This document shows, piece after piece, positions 56,175-64,000 of a DNA stretch of 64,000 bases. The translations under genes and the position numbers were made by a program. Every line of letters begins with the position of its first letter. Position 1 is the stretch's first letter. The notes under the pieces are model-generated. The model searched no databases and was not told the origin of the DNA. It was given only the letters and a program-made list of their open reading frames with translations. The stretch is taken from NCBI GenBank assembly GCA_902364975.1, contig CABJFQ010000002.1:124001-188000 (forward strand), written 5' to 3'. The stretch is from Coriobacteriaceae bacterium (GTDB taxonomy: Bacteria > Actinomycetota > Coriobacteriia > Coriobacteriales > Coriobacteriaceae).

Positions 56175-58007
56175 ATGGCTCGACTGCACGTAATGGAACG
56201 CAGCCACGCTCAGGCCGTCATGGACGACCTGCACGATGCGCTCGGACGTCGTCTGGCGGTGAGTTCGCTCGCCCCGTGCCCCGTTGAGTTTACGGCAGCG
56301 CTCGTCAATCTGTGCTCCACCCAGAGCTGCGGCAAGTGCACGCCCTGCCGCGTGGGCCTGAGCGCGCTGAGCGACCTGCTCGCCGATGTGCTCGAGGGCC
56401 GCGCCGACGAGTCCACGCTCAACTTGATTGAGCGCACCGCCCGCACCATCTACCTTTCGAGCGACTGCGCCATCGGCTACGAAGCTGGCGCCATGGCACT
56501 CACGGCCATTCGCGGCTTCCGCGACGATTTTGAGCACCACATTCGCGAGCACTCCTGCGGCTTTGACCGCGAGGCCCGCGTCCCGTGCGTTTCGGGCTGC
56601 CCGGCGCACGTCGACATTCCCGGGTACATTTCGCTGGTCGAGGCCGGCCGCTATGCCGACGCCGTCAAGGTCATCCGCAAGAACAATCCGCTGCCGCTCG
56701 TCTGCGGCCTGGTGTGCGAGCATCCCTGCGAGATGCACTGCCGCCGTGGCATGGTCGACGACCCCATGAACATCCTCGCCCTCAAGCGTTTTGCCGTTGA
56801 GCATAGCGACCTCAACGACCACAAGCCGCACGTGGTGGACAACACCGGGAAGCGCGTCGCCGTGATCGGCGGCGGCCCGGCCGGTCTTTCTTGCGCTTAC
56901 TACCTGGCCGTGATGGGCCACAAGGTGACCATCTTGGAGCAGCGCCACCACCTGGGCGGCATGCTGCGCTACGGCATCCCCAGCTATCGTCTGCCGCGCG
57001 AGCGCCTGCAGGCCGAGATCGACTGGATCTTGAGCGCCGGCATCGACGTGGAGCTCGACCACTCCGTCAACGGCGAGGAGCTTGCCCGTCTGCGCGACGA
57101 GTTCGATGCCGTCTACCTGGCCATCGGTGCCCACAACGACAAGAAGCTCGGCCTTCCGGGCGAAGAGGCACCCGGCGTTGAGTCGGCCGTCAAGATGCTG
57201 CGCGCCATCGGCGACGACGAGCTGCCCGACCTGAGCGGTCAGCGCGTGTGCGTCATCGGTGGCGGCAACGTTGCCATGGACGTGGCCCGCTCTGCCGTGC
57301 GCTGCGGTGCCGAGAAGGTGAGCATCGTCTACCGCCGCCGCATCTGCGACATGACGGCCCAGGACGCCGAGATCGCCGGCGCCCAGGCCGAGGGCTGCGA
57401 GGTGCTGGAGCTGACGGCCCCGCTCGCCATCGAGACCGGCGAGGACGGTCGCGTGTGCGGCCTGCGCGTGCAGCCACAGATTATCGGCGAGCCCCGCCGC
57501 GGTCGCCCGGCCCCGCGTGCCGCCGCTACGCCAGAGCGCGTCATCCCCTGCGAGCGCGTGTTCGTGGCCATTGGCCAGGACATCGATTCCAGGCCGTTTG
57601 AGGAGATGGGCATTGCCTGCAAGTGGGGCTGCGTCGTCACCGATTCGGACGGCGCCGTGCCCAACTTCGATGGTCTCTTTAGCGGCGGCGACTGCCAGAC
57701 CGGCCCCGCCACCGTTATCCGCGCTATCAACGCCGGCCGCGTGGCCTCGGCAAACATCGACCGCTACCTGGGCTTTGATCACAAGATCAAACTCGAGGTC
57801 GAACTGCCGACCGTCCAGTTTAAGGGTAAGCACGAGTGCGGCCGCTGCGAGCTGGGCGAGCGCGAGGCCGGCGAGCGCATCCACGATTGGAATCTGGTCG
57901 AGCAGGGCCTTACCGAGGAGGAGGCACGCCAGGAGGCAAGCCGCTGCCTGCGTTGCGACCACTTTGGCTTTGGCGCGTTCCGCGGAGGGAGGAACCTGGA
58001 ATGGTAG
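56175..58007 (+). CDS. GltD-like flavoprotein with NuoF-type Fe-S domain, hydrogenase partner
   Basis: 610 residues. An N-terminal NuoF/HydB C-terminal-like [4Fe-4S] domain (SCGKCTPCRVG at 51-61, Cys98 in DCAIG) is joined to a GltD-like module: Cys-rich (CVSCGCPAHVDIPG-like, near 138-150, and CGLVCEHPCEMHC), FAD-binding GGGPAGLSCAYYLA (233-246) and NAD(P)H-binding GGGNVAMDVARSA (363-375). The C-terminus has four further Cys (HECGRCEL and SRCLRCDHFG, about 555-594). The usual SLBB and flavin part of NuoF is absent. It is translationally coupled with the [FeFe]-hydrogenase (7-base overlap) and resembles the glutamate-synthase-linked (group A2) hydrogenase partner, which connects H2 to NAD(P)H. 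Confidence 0.85.
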   Translation: MARLHVMERSHAQAVMDDLHDALGRRLAVSSLAPCPVEFTAALVNLCSTQSCGKCTPCRVGLSALSDLLADVLEGRADESTLNLIERTARTIYLSSDCAIGYEAGAMALTAIRGFRDDFEHHIREHSCGFDREARVPCVSGCPAHVDIPGYISLVEAGRYADAVKVIRKNNPLPLVCGLVCEHPCEMHCRRGMVDDPMNILALKRFAVEHSDLNDHKPHVVDNTGKRVAVIGGGPAGLSCAYYLAVMGHKVTILEQRHHLGGMLRYGIPSYRLPRERLQAEIDWILSAGIDVELDHSVNGEELARLRDEFDAVYLAIGAHNDKKLGLPGEEAPGVESAVKMLRAIGDDELPDLSGQRVCVIGGGNVAMDVARSAVRCGAEKVSIVYRRRICDMTAQDAEIAGAQAEGCEVLELTAPLAIETGEDGRVCGLRVQPQIIGEPRRGRPAPRAAATPERVIPCERVFVAIGQDIDSRPFEEMGIACKWGCVVTDSDGAVPNFDGLFSGGDCQTGPATVIRAINAGRVASANIDRYLGFDHKIKLEVELPTVQFKGKHECGRCELGEREAGERIHDWNLVEQGLTEEEARQEASRCLRCDHFGFGAFRGGRNLEW

Positions 58008-59812
58008 AGCCTAACAAAACCACCGTCAGCGACAACACCGAGAACGGAGCGCACAACATGGTCAGGCTCATTATCGATAGCCGTGAAGTCGTGGTGCCCG
58101 AGCGCACCACGATCCTAGATGCGGCCAAGTCCGTCGGCATCCAGATTCCCACCCTGTGCTATCTGCGCGATCTAAACGAGATCGGCGGCTGCCGCGTGTG
58201 CGTGGTCGAGGTTGAGGGCTGCGACCAGCTGGTTGCCGCCTGCAACAACTACGTGCTCGACGGCATGGTGGTCCACACCAACAGCCCCAAGGCGCGCGAG
58301 GCCCGTCGCACCAACGTGCAGCTGCTGCTGTCCCAGCACGACTCGCGCTGTACGAGCTGCGTGCGCAGTGGTAACTGCAACCTGCAGACCATCGCCAACG
58401 ACCTGGGTATCTTCTATCTGCCGTACGAGCAGCACCTGGCGCGCGAGGGCTGGGACTTCGATTTCCCCATCATCCGCGACAACGACAAGTGCATCAAATG
58501 TATGCGCTGCATCAAGGTGTGCGAGAGCGTGCAGGGCTTAGGGATTTGGGACCTGACCAACCGCGCCACGCATACCGCCGTGGGCACCCGCGGGCGTGCG
58601 CCGATCGGCAAGACCGATTGCGTCGCGTGCGGTCAATGCATCACGCATTGCCCGACAGGCGCGCTGCGCGAGCGCGATGACACCGAGGCCGTGTTCGACG
58701 CTCTCGCTGATCCCGACAAGATCGTGCTGGTGCAGATCGCGCCGGCCGTGCGTAGCGCTTGGGGCGAGGAGCTCGGCATTCCGCGCGAGGAGGCTACCGT
58801 CGAGCGCCTGGCTTGTGCGCTGCGCCGCGTGGGCTTTGAGTACGTGTTCGACACCGACTTCTCGGCCGATCTCACCATTATGGAGGAGGGCTCCGAGCTG
58901 CTCGAGCGCCTGGGTAAGGCCGCCAAGGGCGAGGGCGACAGCCGCAGCTGGCCCATGTTCACGAGCTGCTGCCCGGGCTGGGTACGCTTTGTGAAGGCGC
59001 GCTACCCGGAGTTTGTCGACAGCCTGTCCACGTCAAAGTCGCCGCAGCAGATGTTTGGCGCCATCGCCAAGACCTACTACGCCAAGGTGCTGGGCGTGGA
59101 GCCCGAGCGCCTGTTTGTGGTGTCCGTGATGCCGTGCACGGCCAAGAAGGCCGAGTGTGCGCTGCCGAGCATGGTGGGCGAGGGCGGCGTGCCCGATGTG
59201 GACGTTGCGCTGACGGTGCGCGAGATGGTACGCATGATTCGCGCGAGCCACGTGAGCGTCGACACGCTTACCGAGGAGCCGCTCGATACGCCGCTGGGCT
59301 TTGGCACGGGCGCGGGTGTGATCTTTGGCGCCACGGGCGGCGTGATGGAGGCCGCCGTGCGCTCGGCATATTACCTGGTGACGGGCAAGAATCCCGACGC
59401 CGACTTCTTTACTGATGTGCGCGGCCTGGACGGCTGGAAAGAAGCCGTGGCCGATATCGATGGCACCAAGGTGCGCGTCGCCGTGGCACACGGGCTGGGC
59501 AACGCCGCGCGTCTGCTCGACGCGATTCGCGACGGCCGTGTGAGCTATGACTTCGTTGAGGTCATGGCATGCCCGGGCGGCTGCGTCGGCGGCGGCGGTC
59601 AGCCCATCCACGACGGCTGTGAACTGGCGGCCGAGCGTGGCCAGGTGCTCTGGGGGCTGGATGCCGCTGCGGACATTCGCTTCTCGCACGAGAACCCCGA
59701 TGTTCAGGCGTGCTACCGCGAGTTTTTGGGCGCGCCGCTCTCGCCGCTGGCCGAGGAGTTGCTGCATACCGACCATCACGCCTGGTCGATGCCTAACGAG
59801 GGGAAGTGCTAA
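58001..59812 (+). CDS. hydA: [FeFe]-hydrogenase, catalytic subunit (A2-like, GltD-linked)
   Basis: 603 residues. Order: a [2Fe-2S] domain (Cys53, 64, 67, 81), a His-ligated [4Fe-4S] site (His113, CTSCVRSGNC), two [4Fe-4S] sites (CIKCMRCIKVC and CVACGQCITHC, 164-217) and the H-cluster domain with L1 TSCCPGW (321-327), L2 MPCTAKKAE (377-385) and L3 MACPGGCVGGGGQP (about 522-535). All H-cluster and proton-path residues seem intact, so the enzyme should be active once the HydEFG maturases (not in this window) act. The start at 58001 overlaps the stop of the flavoprotein gene and has GGAGG 8 bases upstream. It is probably cytoplasmic; it has no signal peptide. Confidence 0.93.
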   Translation: MVEPNKTTVSDNTENGAHNMVRLIIDSREVVVPERTTILDAAKSVGIQIPTLCYLRDLNEIGGCRVCVVEVEGCDQLVAACNNYVLDGMVVHTNSPKAREARRTNVQLLLSQHDSRCTSCVRSGNCNLQTIANDLGIFYLPYEQHLAREGWDFDFPIIRDNDKCIKCMRCIKVCESVQGLGIWDLTNRATHTAVGTRGRAPIGKTDCVACGQCITHCPTGALRERDDTEAVFDALADPDKIVLVQIAPAVRSAWGEELGIPREEATVERLACALRRVGFEYVFDTDFSADLTIMEEGSELLERLGKAAKGEGDSRSWPMFTSCCPGWVRFVKARYPEFVDSLSTSKSPQQMFGAIAKTYYAKVLGVEPERLFVVSVMPCTAKKAECALPSMVGEGGVPDVDVALTVREMVRMIRASHVSVDTLTEEPLDTPLGFGTGAGVIFGATGGVMEAAVRSAYYLVTGKNPDADFFTDVRGLDGWKEAVADIDGTKVRVAVAHGLGNAARLLDAIRDGRVSYDFVEVMACPGGCVGGGGQPIHDGCELAAERGQVLWGLDAAADIRFSHENPDVQACYREFLGAPLSPLAEELLHTDHHAWSMPNEGKC

Positions 59813-59814
59813 CG

Positions 59815-60870
59815 ATGCGCGCGTTTGAATTTGAGCTTTCGCGCCGAGGGTTTGCCTCGGCGCTTGCCGCGGGCGCGCTGTCGCTTGCGTTGGCCGGCTG
59901 CAGCGGCGGGGCTGCCGGTGCCGGGTCCGCCGCGGGCTCGGCTGCCGCGGACGGCGCCGGTGCTGCTGCAGAGTCGGTCGAGGTGCACGTCGCCTCGCTC
60001 AAGGGACCGACCTCGATTGGCCTGGTGCAGTTTATGGACCAGGCGGCCGACGGTGCCACGGATAACGAGTTCAACTTTGCGATCAGCGCCGCGGCCGACG
60101 AGATCGTGCCCAAGATGATTCAGGGCGATGTCGACATTGCTCTGGTGCCCGCCAACGTGGCGAGCGTGCTCTACAACAAGACCGAGGGCGCGGTGCAGGT
60201 CATCGACATCAACACGCTGGGCGTGCTGAACGTGGTGACGGGTAACGCGGACGTTACTTCGTTTGGTGATCTGGCGGGTCGTACCGTCTACATGACGGGC
60301 AAAGGCACCACGCCGGAGTACGTCATGAACTACCTGCTGGAGCGCGCGGGCCTGACCAGACAGGTGACGCTCGAGTTTAAGAGCGAGCCCACCGAAGTGC
60401 TGTCGGCGCTGCTTGCCGATCCGTCTGCCGTGGGCGTGCTGCCCGAGCCGTTCAAGACCGCTGCCATTGCAAAGAGCGAAGGCAAGCTGTCGGCGCCGGT
60501 GAGTCTGACCGATGTGTGGGATGAGCTGGCGGGCGACACGGGTTCGCGCCTGCTGACGGGCGTGACCGTGGTGCGCCGCGCGTTTGCCGAGGAACATCCC
60601 GAGGCCGTTGCGGAGTTCTTGAGCTGCCATGCGGCGAGCGTTAAGGCTGTCAATGCGGCGCCGACAGATTGGGCGCAGGCCGTGGTCGATGCCGGCATCG
60701 TGGACAACGCCAAGATCGCCGAGAAGGCGATTCCCGGGTGCATGCTTGTCTGCCAGACGGGGAAAGATATGAAGGCGGCGCTCGGTGGGTACCTGCAGGT
60801 GCTGGCCGATGCGGATGCGAGCGCCGTGGGCGGCAAGCTCCCGGCTGACGATTTCTACTACATGGAGTAG
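59815..60870 (+). CDS. ABC substrate-binding lipoprotein with Tat-like signal
   Basis: 351 residues. A signal with SRRGF, a Tat-like twin-Arg motif, and a lipobox LAGC (Cys29), then a low-complexity Ala/Gly linker and an NMT1/ThiY-like periplasmic-binding fold (VASLKGPTSIGLVQF, VDIALVPANVASVLY). It is related to nitrate/taurine/thiamine-precursor binding proteins. It starts 2 bases after the hydrogenase stop, so it is in the same operon, an unusual place. The ligand is unknown. A Tat signal fits a cofactor-binding or preassembled protein. Confidence 0.85.
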   Translation: MRAFEFELSRRGFASALAAGALSLALAGCSGGAAGAGSAAGSAAADGAGAAAESVEVHVASLKGPTSIGLVQFMDQAADGATDNEFNFAISAAADEIVPKMIQGDVDIALVPANVASVLYNKTEGAVQVIDINTLGVLNVVTGNADVTSFGDLAGRTVYMTGKGTTPEYVMNYLLERAGLTRQVTLEFKSEPTEVLSALLADPSAVGVLPEPFKTAAIAKSEGKLSAPVSLTDVWDELAGDTGSRLLTGVTVVRRAFAEEHPEAVAEFLSCHAASVKAVNAAPTDWAQAVVDAGIVDNAKIAEKAIPGCMLVCQTGKDMKAALGGYLQVLADADASAVGGKLPADDFYYME

Positions 60871-60873
60871 CCC

Positions 60874-62244
60874 GTGCGCGCGTTTGCTCGACAAATGACA
60901 GAGCGTATGAAGGCGGCGGCAGGTGCCGTCGCCGCCTTTTGGCTTGCCGCGTGGATGCTGGTGGCGGCGCTGGTGGCGCAGCCGCTGATCTTGCCGGGGC
61001 CGGGTGCTGTTGCCTTGGCGCTGCTGCGCCTGGTGTGCGATGGCGGTGCCTGGGCGATTTTGGTGGGCTCGGGCGCGCGGATACTGGGCGGGCTGGCGCT
61101 TGCCGCGGTGTGTGGTGGCGTGCTTGCCGGGATTTCGTCACGCTCGCGGGCGTTTGCACGCCTGGTGGCTCCGGCGCTGTCGTTTGTAAAGGCGACGCCG
61201 GTTGCCTGCGTGGTGGTCCTGCTGCTTATCTGGCTGGGATCGGCGCGCGTGAGCATCGCGGCAGTCTTTTTGATGGCGCTGCCGGGCGTATATTTCTCGC
61301 TGGTCGAGGGCTTGGCACAGGCGAATAAACCGCTGGAGCAGATGTTTCGCCTGCATGGCGTGCGGGGATGGCGACTGTTTTGCGCTCATACCTGGCGCGA
61401 AGTCCTGCCGTTTGTGCTTTCGTGTGCCCGGTCCGTGATCGGCATGAGCTGGAAGGCCGGCGTGGCAGCCGAGCTGATCGGCATGGCGGTGGGCACCGTG
61501 GGTGAGCGCATCTATCAGGCAAAGCTTTTGATTGAGACGGCTGATCTGCTGGCGTGGACCGTGCTGGTCGTTGCCGCCTCGTGGGCGTGTGAGCGCGTGC
61601 TGGTGTGGCTGCTGCGGGTTTCGGGACCCGTGGCGTGGGGCGCGGCCGTGCGGGCGCATGGGCGTGGTAGTCGCGGGCGTGCGGGGGCTGCGGGCGATGG
61701 CGCTGCGGCGGAGCTTGCGCTCGTCGTGGGCGATCGCGCGCCCTGGGCGCCGGCGCTCGCCGGACTGGTGCTCAACGTGCCCGCGTCTGGGCGTATCTGT
61801 GTGATGGGCGCCTCGGGTGCGGGCAAGTCTACGCTCCTTGCCCTTGCGGCGGGGGAGTGCGCGCCGTGCTCCATGGTGTTTCAGGATGCACACTTGGTCG
61901 AGTCCGCCGCGGCGCTGGATAACGTGCTAGTGTGCGCCGATGCACGCGTGGACGCCTCGAGTGCTGCGGCCCTGTTGCGCCTGCTGGTGCCGGGGGTCGA
62001 TGTACATACTCGCGTGGCCGAGCTTTCGGGCGGGCAGCGCCGTCGCGTCGAGATCGCTCGAGCCCTGCTGTGCCCGGGCGGCGCGGTGATTCTTGACGAG
62101 CCCTTTACCGGTTTAGATACCGCTGCGCGCGACGCATGCGCCGAGGTCGTGCTCGACTTGCTCGACGGCCGTATGCTGCTGCTTGCATCGCACGATGTCG
62201 CCGACGCTCAGGCCCTCGATATCTCGGACATCATCACGCTCTAA
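60874..62244 (+). CDS. ABC transporter fused permease-ATPase (SsuBC-like)
   Basis: 456 residues. A permease of the nitrate/taurine type (about residues 1-250, five or six membrane segments, with an EAA-like loop near HGVRGWRLFCAHTWREVLP) is joined by a Gly/Arg-rich linker to a short ATPase (about 275-456): GASGAGKSTLL, LSGGQRRRVEIARALL, AVILDEPFTGLD and a final ASHDVADA. The ATPase is only about 185 residues, short for an ABC domain. The start is GTG at 60874, three bases after the lipoprotein stop. The fusion with a separate binding protein forms one importer; its operon with a hydrogenase is striking. Confidence 0.85.
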   Translation: MRAFARQMTERMKAAAGAVAAFWLAAWMLVAALVAQPLILPGPGAVALALLRLVCDGGAWAILVGSGARILGGLALAAVCGGVLAGISSRSRAFARLVAPALSFVKATPVACVVVLLLIWLGSARVSIAAVFLMALPGVYFSLVEGLAQANKPLEQMFRLHGVRGWRLFCAHTWREVLPFVLSCARSVIGMSWKAGVAAELIGMAVGTVGERIYQAKLLIETADLLAWTVLVVAASWACERVLVWLLRVSGPVAWGAAVRAHGRGSRGRAGAAGDGAAAELALVVGDRAPWAPALAGLVLNVPASGRICVMGASGAGKSTLLALAAGECAPCSMVFQDAHLVESAAALDNVLVCADARVDASSAAALLRLLVPGVDVHTRVAELSGGQRRRVEIARALLCPGGAVILDEPFTGLDTAARDACAEVVLDLLDGRMLLLASHDVADAQALDISDIITL

Positions 62245-62319
62245 ATACCTACTCAGCAACAAAATGATTCGTTTTCCTCCGCCCCCATTGGGTCGGGTGT
62301 GCTATTCTATCTGCGGGGT

Positions 62320-62344
62320 AATACTTAGGAATACCAAGTAATAC
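62320..62344 (+). promoter_or_regulatory. Three AATAC repeats at exact 10-bp spacing, candidate operator
   Basis: AATAC occurs at 62320-62324, 62330-62334 and 62340-62344, on one face of the helix, about 116 bases before the RelB-like gene and just after a TATTCT -10 candidate (62303-62308). Phased short repeats are typical of ribbon-helix-helix operators. Confidence 0.5.
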
Positions 62345-62459
62345 CAACGCCGTAGAAACAAACTCCGGATGCGGGCCAATCGGGTTGCCTTCACAGCCCG
62401 TCGCCCAGCCGCGTGGCCCGCATCTATCCGCACCACCGTCGTTTCAAAAAGGAAGCGCC

Positions 62460-62663
62460 ATGGCAGATCACATGACCCCGGTTGTCGCGAAGGTCTTGCC
62501 CGAGGAAAAGGCGGCCTTCGCGGCGGCAACCCAGCTCGTGGGCACCACGCCGTCCAACGCCATCCGCATGTTTATCGCCGCGTTCAATCGCTGCGGCACC
62601 TTCCCGTTCGACATCTCGCCGAGCGGGGCTTTTGGCACTGCGCCCGATTCTCATCAACAATGA
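62460..62663 (+). CDS. RelB/DinJ-like ribbon-helix-helix protein, orphan
   Basis: 67 residues: PVVAKVLPEEKAAFAAATQLVGTTPSNAIRMFIAAFNRCGTFPFDI. The RHH core (beta strand, two helices, FAAATQLVGTTPSNAIRMFI) resembles RelB/DinJ antitoxins. No RelE/YafQ-like toxin lies beside it; the next gene is a membrane protease. It may be an orphan antitoxin or a plain regulator. AAGGA precedes the ATG at 62460. Confidence 0.75.
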   Translation: MADHMTPVVAKVLPEEKAAFAAATQLVGTTPSNAIRMFIAAFNRCGTFPFDISPSGAFGTAPDSHQQ

Positions 62664-62697
62664 CTGTCCCCAAGTGCCGGGTTTTGAGGAGGTTGGC

Positions 62698-63609
62698 ATG
62701 CTCAATGCGATAGCGTGGGCGCTTGCCTGTTTTGGCGTTGTCGCGGCAGATATTGCCCTGAGCGTGGTTCTGTTTTCTGTTCTCGATGCCGTGTCGGTGC
62801 TGACGGGCTATCCGATCGACAACCTCGATGTCCAATGGTTCCAGGCTGCCGCTCAGACGGCGTCGTTTTTGATGGCGCTGCTGTGGTGGCGCTATCTGTG
62901 GCCCCGCTCCTTCATGGCGCGCCGGCAAGGTGAACGCCCGCTCGGCGGGGGAGCAAATGCTGCATGGAAGCGCGTCGCATGCGTTGTCGTGATCGGCCTA
63001 TCCATGCAGGTGGTCATTAGCTACCTATGCGACGGCGTGCTGTCGCTGCTGCCCGAGGTTGCGGCGGACTATAGCGAGCTCGTCGAGGAAACAGGCTTGG
63101 GCGATACCAACCTTCTTGCCGTCCTGACCACGGTGCTCGGCGCTCCGTTTTGCGAGGAGTTGCTGGTGCGCGGCATTGTTTTTGAGTTTTCGCTACGAGC
63201 GTTTAATCCGCAGTGCCGCCCGCTTTGGAAGCGCAGGCGTCGTGCGAGCGCGCAGGACGGCGCCATGGTGCCCTGGGCGGCACCAAGCACGTGGGGTATC
63301 GCCGCGGCGATTGTGCTGCAGGCGGCAATCTTCGGTTTTATGCACATGAACTGGGTACAGGGCTGCTATGCGGGTGCCGCCGGCCTCATCTTTGGCTGGG
63401 TGCTCGTGACCACCGGAAAGCTCCGCTACACGATCCTGCTGCACTTTGCCTTTAACGCCGGGTCGTACCTGATGGGTCTGTTGTGGTTTGTGAACACACC
63501 GCTCGACGTGGTAATCACGGTCGCTATCGCCGGCGTCATCCTCGTTGAGGCTATGCGCTCGCTGCGCCACGCGTGTGGGATGGGCGCAGCGAGCGCGCCG
63601 CTGCCCTAG
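62698..63609 (+). CDS. CPBP family membrane metalloprotease
   Basis: 303 residues, eight or so membrane segments. CPBP motifs: EELLVRG (EExxxR, motif 1, near residue 158), FGFMHMN (motif 2) and HFAFN (motif 3). The protein resembles the bacteriocin-immunity/CAAX-prenyl-type proteases whose substrates are mostly unknown. The start at 62698 has GAGGAGG upstream; the sequence GTCCCCAAGTGCCGG lies just before it (repeat motif). Its stop overlaps the end of the facing YgiQ gene by 4 bases. Confidence 0.85.
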   Translation: MLNAIAWALACFGVVAADIALSVVLFSVLDAVSVLTGYPIDNLDVQWFQAAAQTASFLMALLWWRYLWPRSFMARRQGERPLGGGANAAWKRVACVVVIGLSMQVVISYLCDGVLSLLPEVAADYSELVEETGLGDTNLLAVLTTVLGAPFCEELLVRGIVFEFSLRAFNPQCRPLWKRRRRASAQDGAMVPWAAPSTWGIAAAIVLQAAIFGFMHMNWVQGCYAGAAGLIFGWVLVTTGKLRYTILLHFAFNAGSYLMGLLWFVNTPLDVVITVAIAGVILVEAMRSLRHACGMGAASAPLP

Positions 63610-64000
63610 TTGCGACGCCCGCCTCCGTTGGCGCCCTGACGCCCCTGAGCTGCACGGTTGCGCCCGGCAGTGTTCTGTGCACGCGACATGCCGCCGTGCC
63701 CCTTGCTGCCTTTGGGTCCCTTGCCGCCAGCGCCACCGTGCGGCTTGCCGCCTTTCTTGCCGGTGCCATGCCCACCGCCAGCAGACGTCTCACCCGGGCG
63801 CGGCGGCACGGGGCGGATTAGACAGTGTTTGGTGTAGCCGATCAGGTCACGACGCCCGGCCTTTTCTAGTGCCTCGCGTACGAGCTTGTAGTTCTCGGGC
63901 TTGCGGTATTGGATGAGCGCACGCTGCATGGCCTTCTCGTGCGGGTCGCGTGCCACGTAGATCGGCTGCATGGTGCGTGGGTCCACGCCGGTGTAGTACA
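63606..64000 (-). CDS. YgiQ/UPF0313-type radical SAM protein (C-terminal part, cut by window edge)
   Basis: Only the last about 130 residues are in the window; the radical SAM core lies beyond the right edge. YTGVDPRTMQPIYVARDPHEKAMQRALIQYRKPENYKLV and GRRDLIGYTKHCLIRP match the YgiQ/UPF0313 C-terminus. A Gly/Lys/Arg-rich tail (GGKGPKGSKGHGGMSR) then extends the protein. The function of YgiQ is not settled. It converges with the CPBP gene, with stops overlapping. Confidence 0.85.
   Translation of the reverse strand, partial: YYTGVDPRTMQPIYVARDPHEKAMQRALIQYRKPENYKLVREALEKAGRRDLIGYTKHCLIRPVPPRPGETSAGGGHGTGKKGGKPHGGAGGKGPKGSKGHGGMSRAQNTAGRNRAAQGRQGANGGGRRN

Noticed and set aside
56109..57962. 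Long antisense open frame over the flavoprotein
   Set aside because: Composition (Ala/Val/His/Asp) is typical of a shadow; sense gene has full motifs.

Overview
The window looks like the chromosome of a high-GC, anaerobic gut actinobacterium of the Coriobacteriia, most likely Collinsella or a close relative. This is inferred from gene content and style, not from a search: split transketolase, FtsE with a long disordered leader, [FeFe]-hydrogenase beside a GltD-like flavoprotein, many PTS genes, actinobacterial-type RF2 and SecA, and strong GC-rich codon bias. Most of it is ordinary core genome. A possible accessory island (about 2.1-9.1 kb) carries an integrase remnant, and several families of intergenic palindromic repeats are scattered through the rest.

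Layout. 0-2.1 kb: HAD hydrolase (cut by the left edge), citrate synthase and an ACT-domain protein, all on the minus strand. 2.1-9.1 kb: integrase remnant, a DUF2975/YozG-type HTH pair, then a three-gene ABC system with three related permease modules and two ATPase domains. 9.2-22.6 kb: rpmE, secA, prfB, a YitT-family protein, the two transketolase halves, ftsEX, rnr and an orphan serine recombinase. 22.8-27.3 kb: murR-murQ-murP-mupG, a set for recycling or scavenging MurNAc from peptidoglycan. 27.4-34 kb: an ArsC/Spx-like protein, tRNA-Gln and tRNA-Glu, a TPR protein, smpB, a flavin reductase with a very small rubredoxin, then a NRAMP metal transporter and phosphoglycerate mutase on the minus strand. 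34.2-40.4 kb: gltB and gltD for ammonia assimilation. 40.8-49.7 kb: a hypothetical protein, an amidohydrolase, a copper module (copA, copZ, csoR) and a DEAD-box helicase with an RGG tail. 50.3-55.9 kb: a flavodoxin/ferredoxin protein and an alpha-glucoside PTS operon (EIIA, LicT-type antiterminator, EIICB, GH4 6-phospho-alpha-glucosidase). 56.2-62.2 kb: a GltD-like flavoprotein, [FeFe]-hydrogenase, a predicted Tat lipoprotein and a fused ABC permease-ATPase. 62.4-64 kb: an orphan RelB-like protein, a CPBP membrane protease and the end of a YgiQ-type radical SAM protein.

The genes suggest a fermentative lifestyle: sugar and muropeptide uptake by PTS, H2-linked redox balancing, rubredoxin/flavin chemistry against oxygen stress, and copper efflux. 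The most notable non-gene signals are a family of TCTCRATCTGTAAC inverted repeats (seven copies at four loci), a nested palindrome between transketolase and ftsE, competing hairpins after gltD, a 26-bp palindrome next to the orphan serine recombinase, and three AATAC repeats spaced exactly 10 bp upstream of the RelB-like gene. In protein sequence, RF2 carries SPT where the family has the stop-codon-reading tripeptide SPF. No CRISPR array, rRNA, tmRNA or intact phage was seen. All coordinates and motifs were read by eye; no database search was run.
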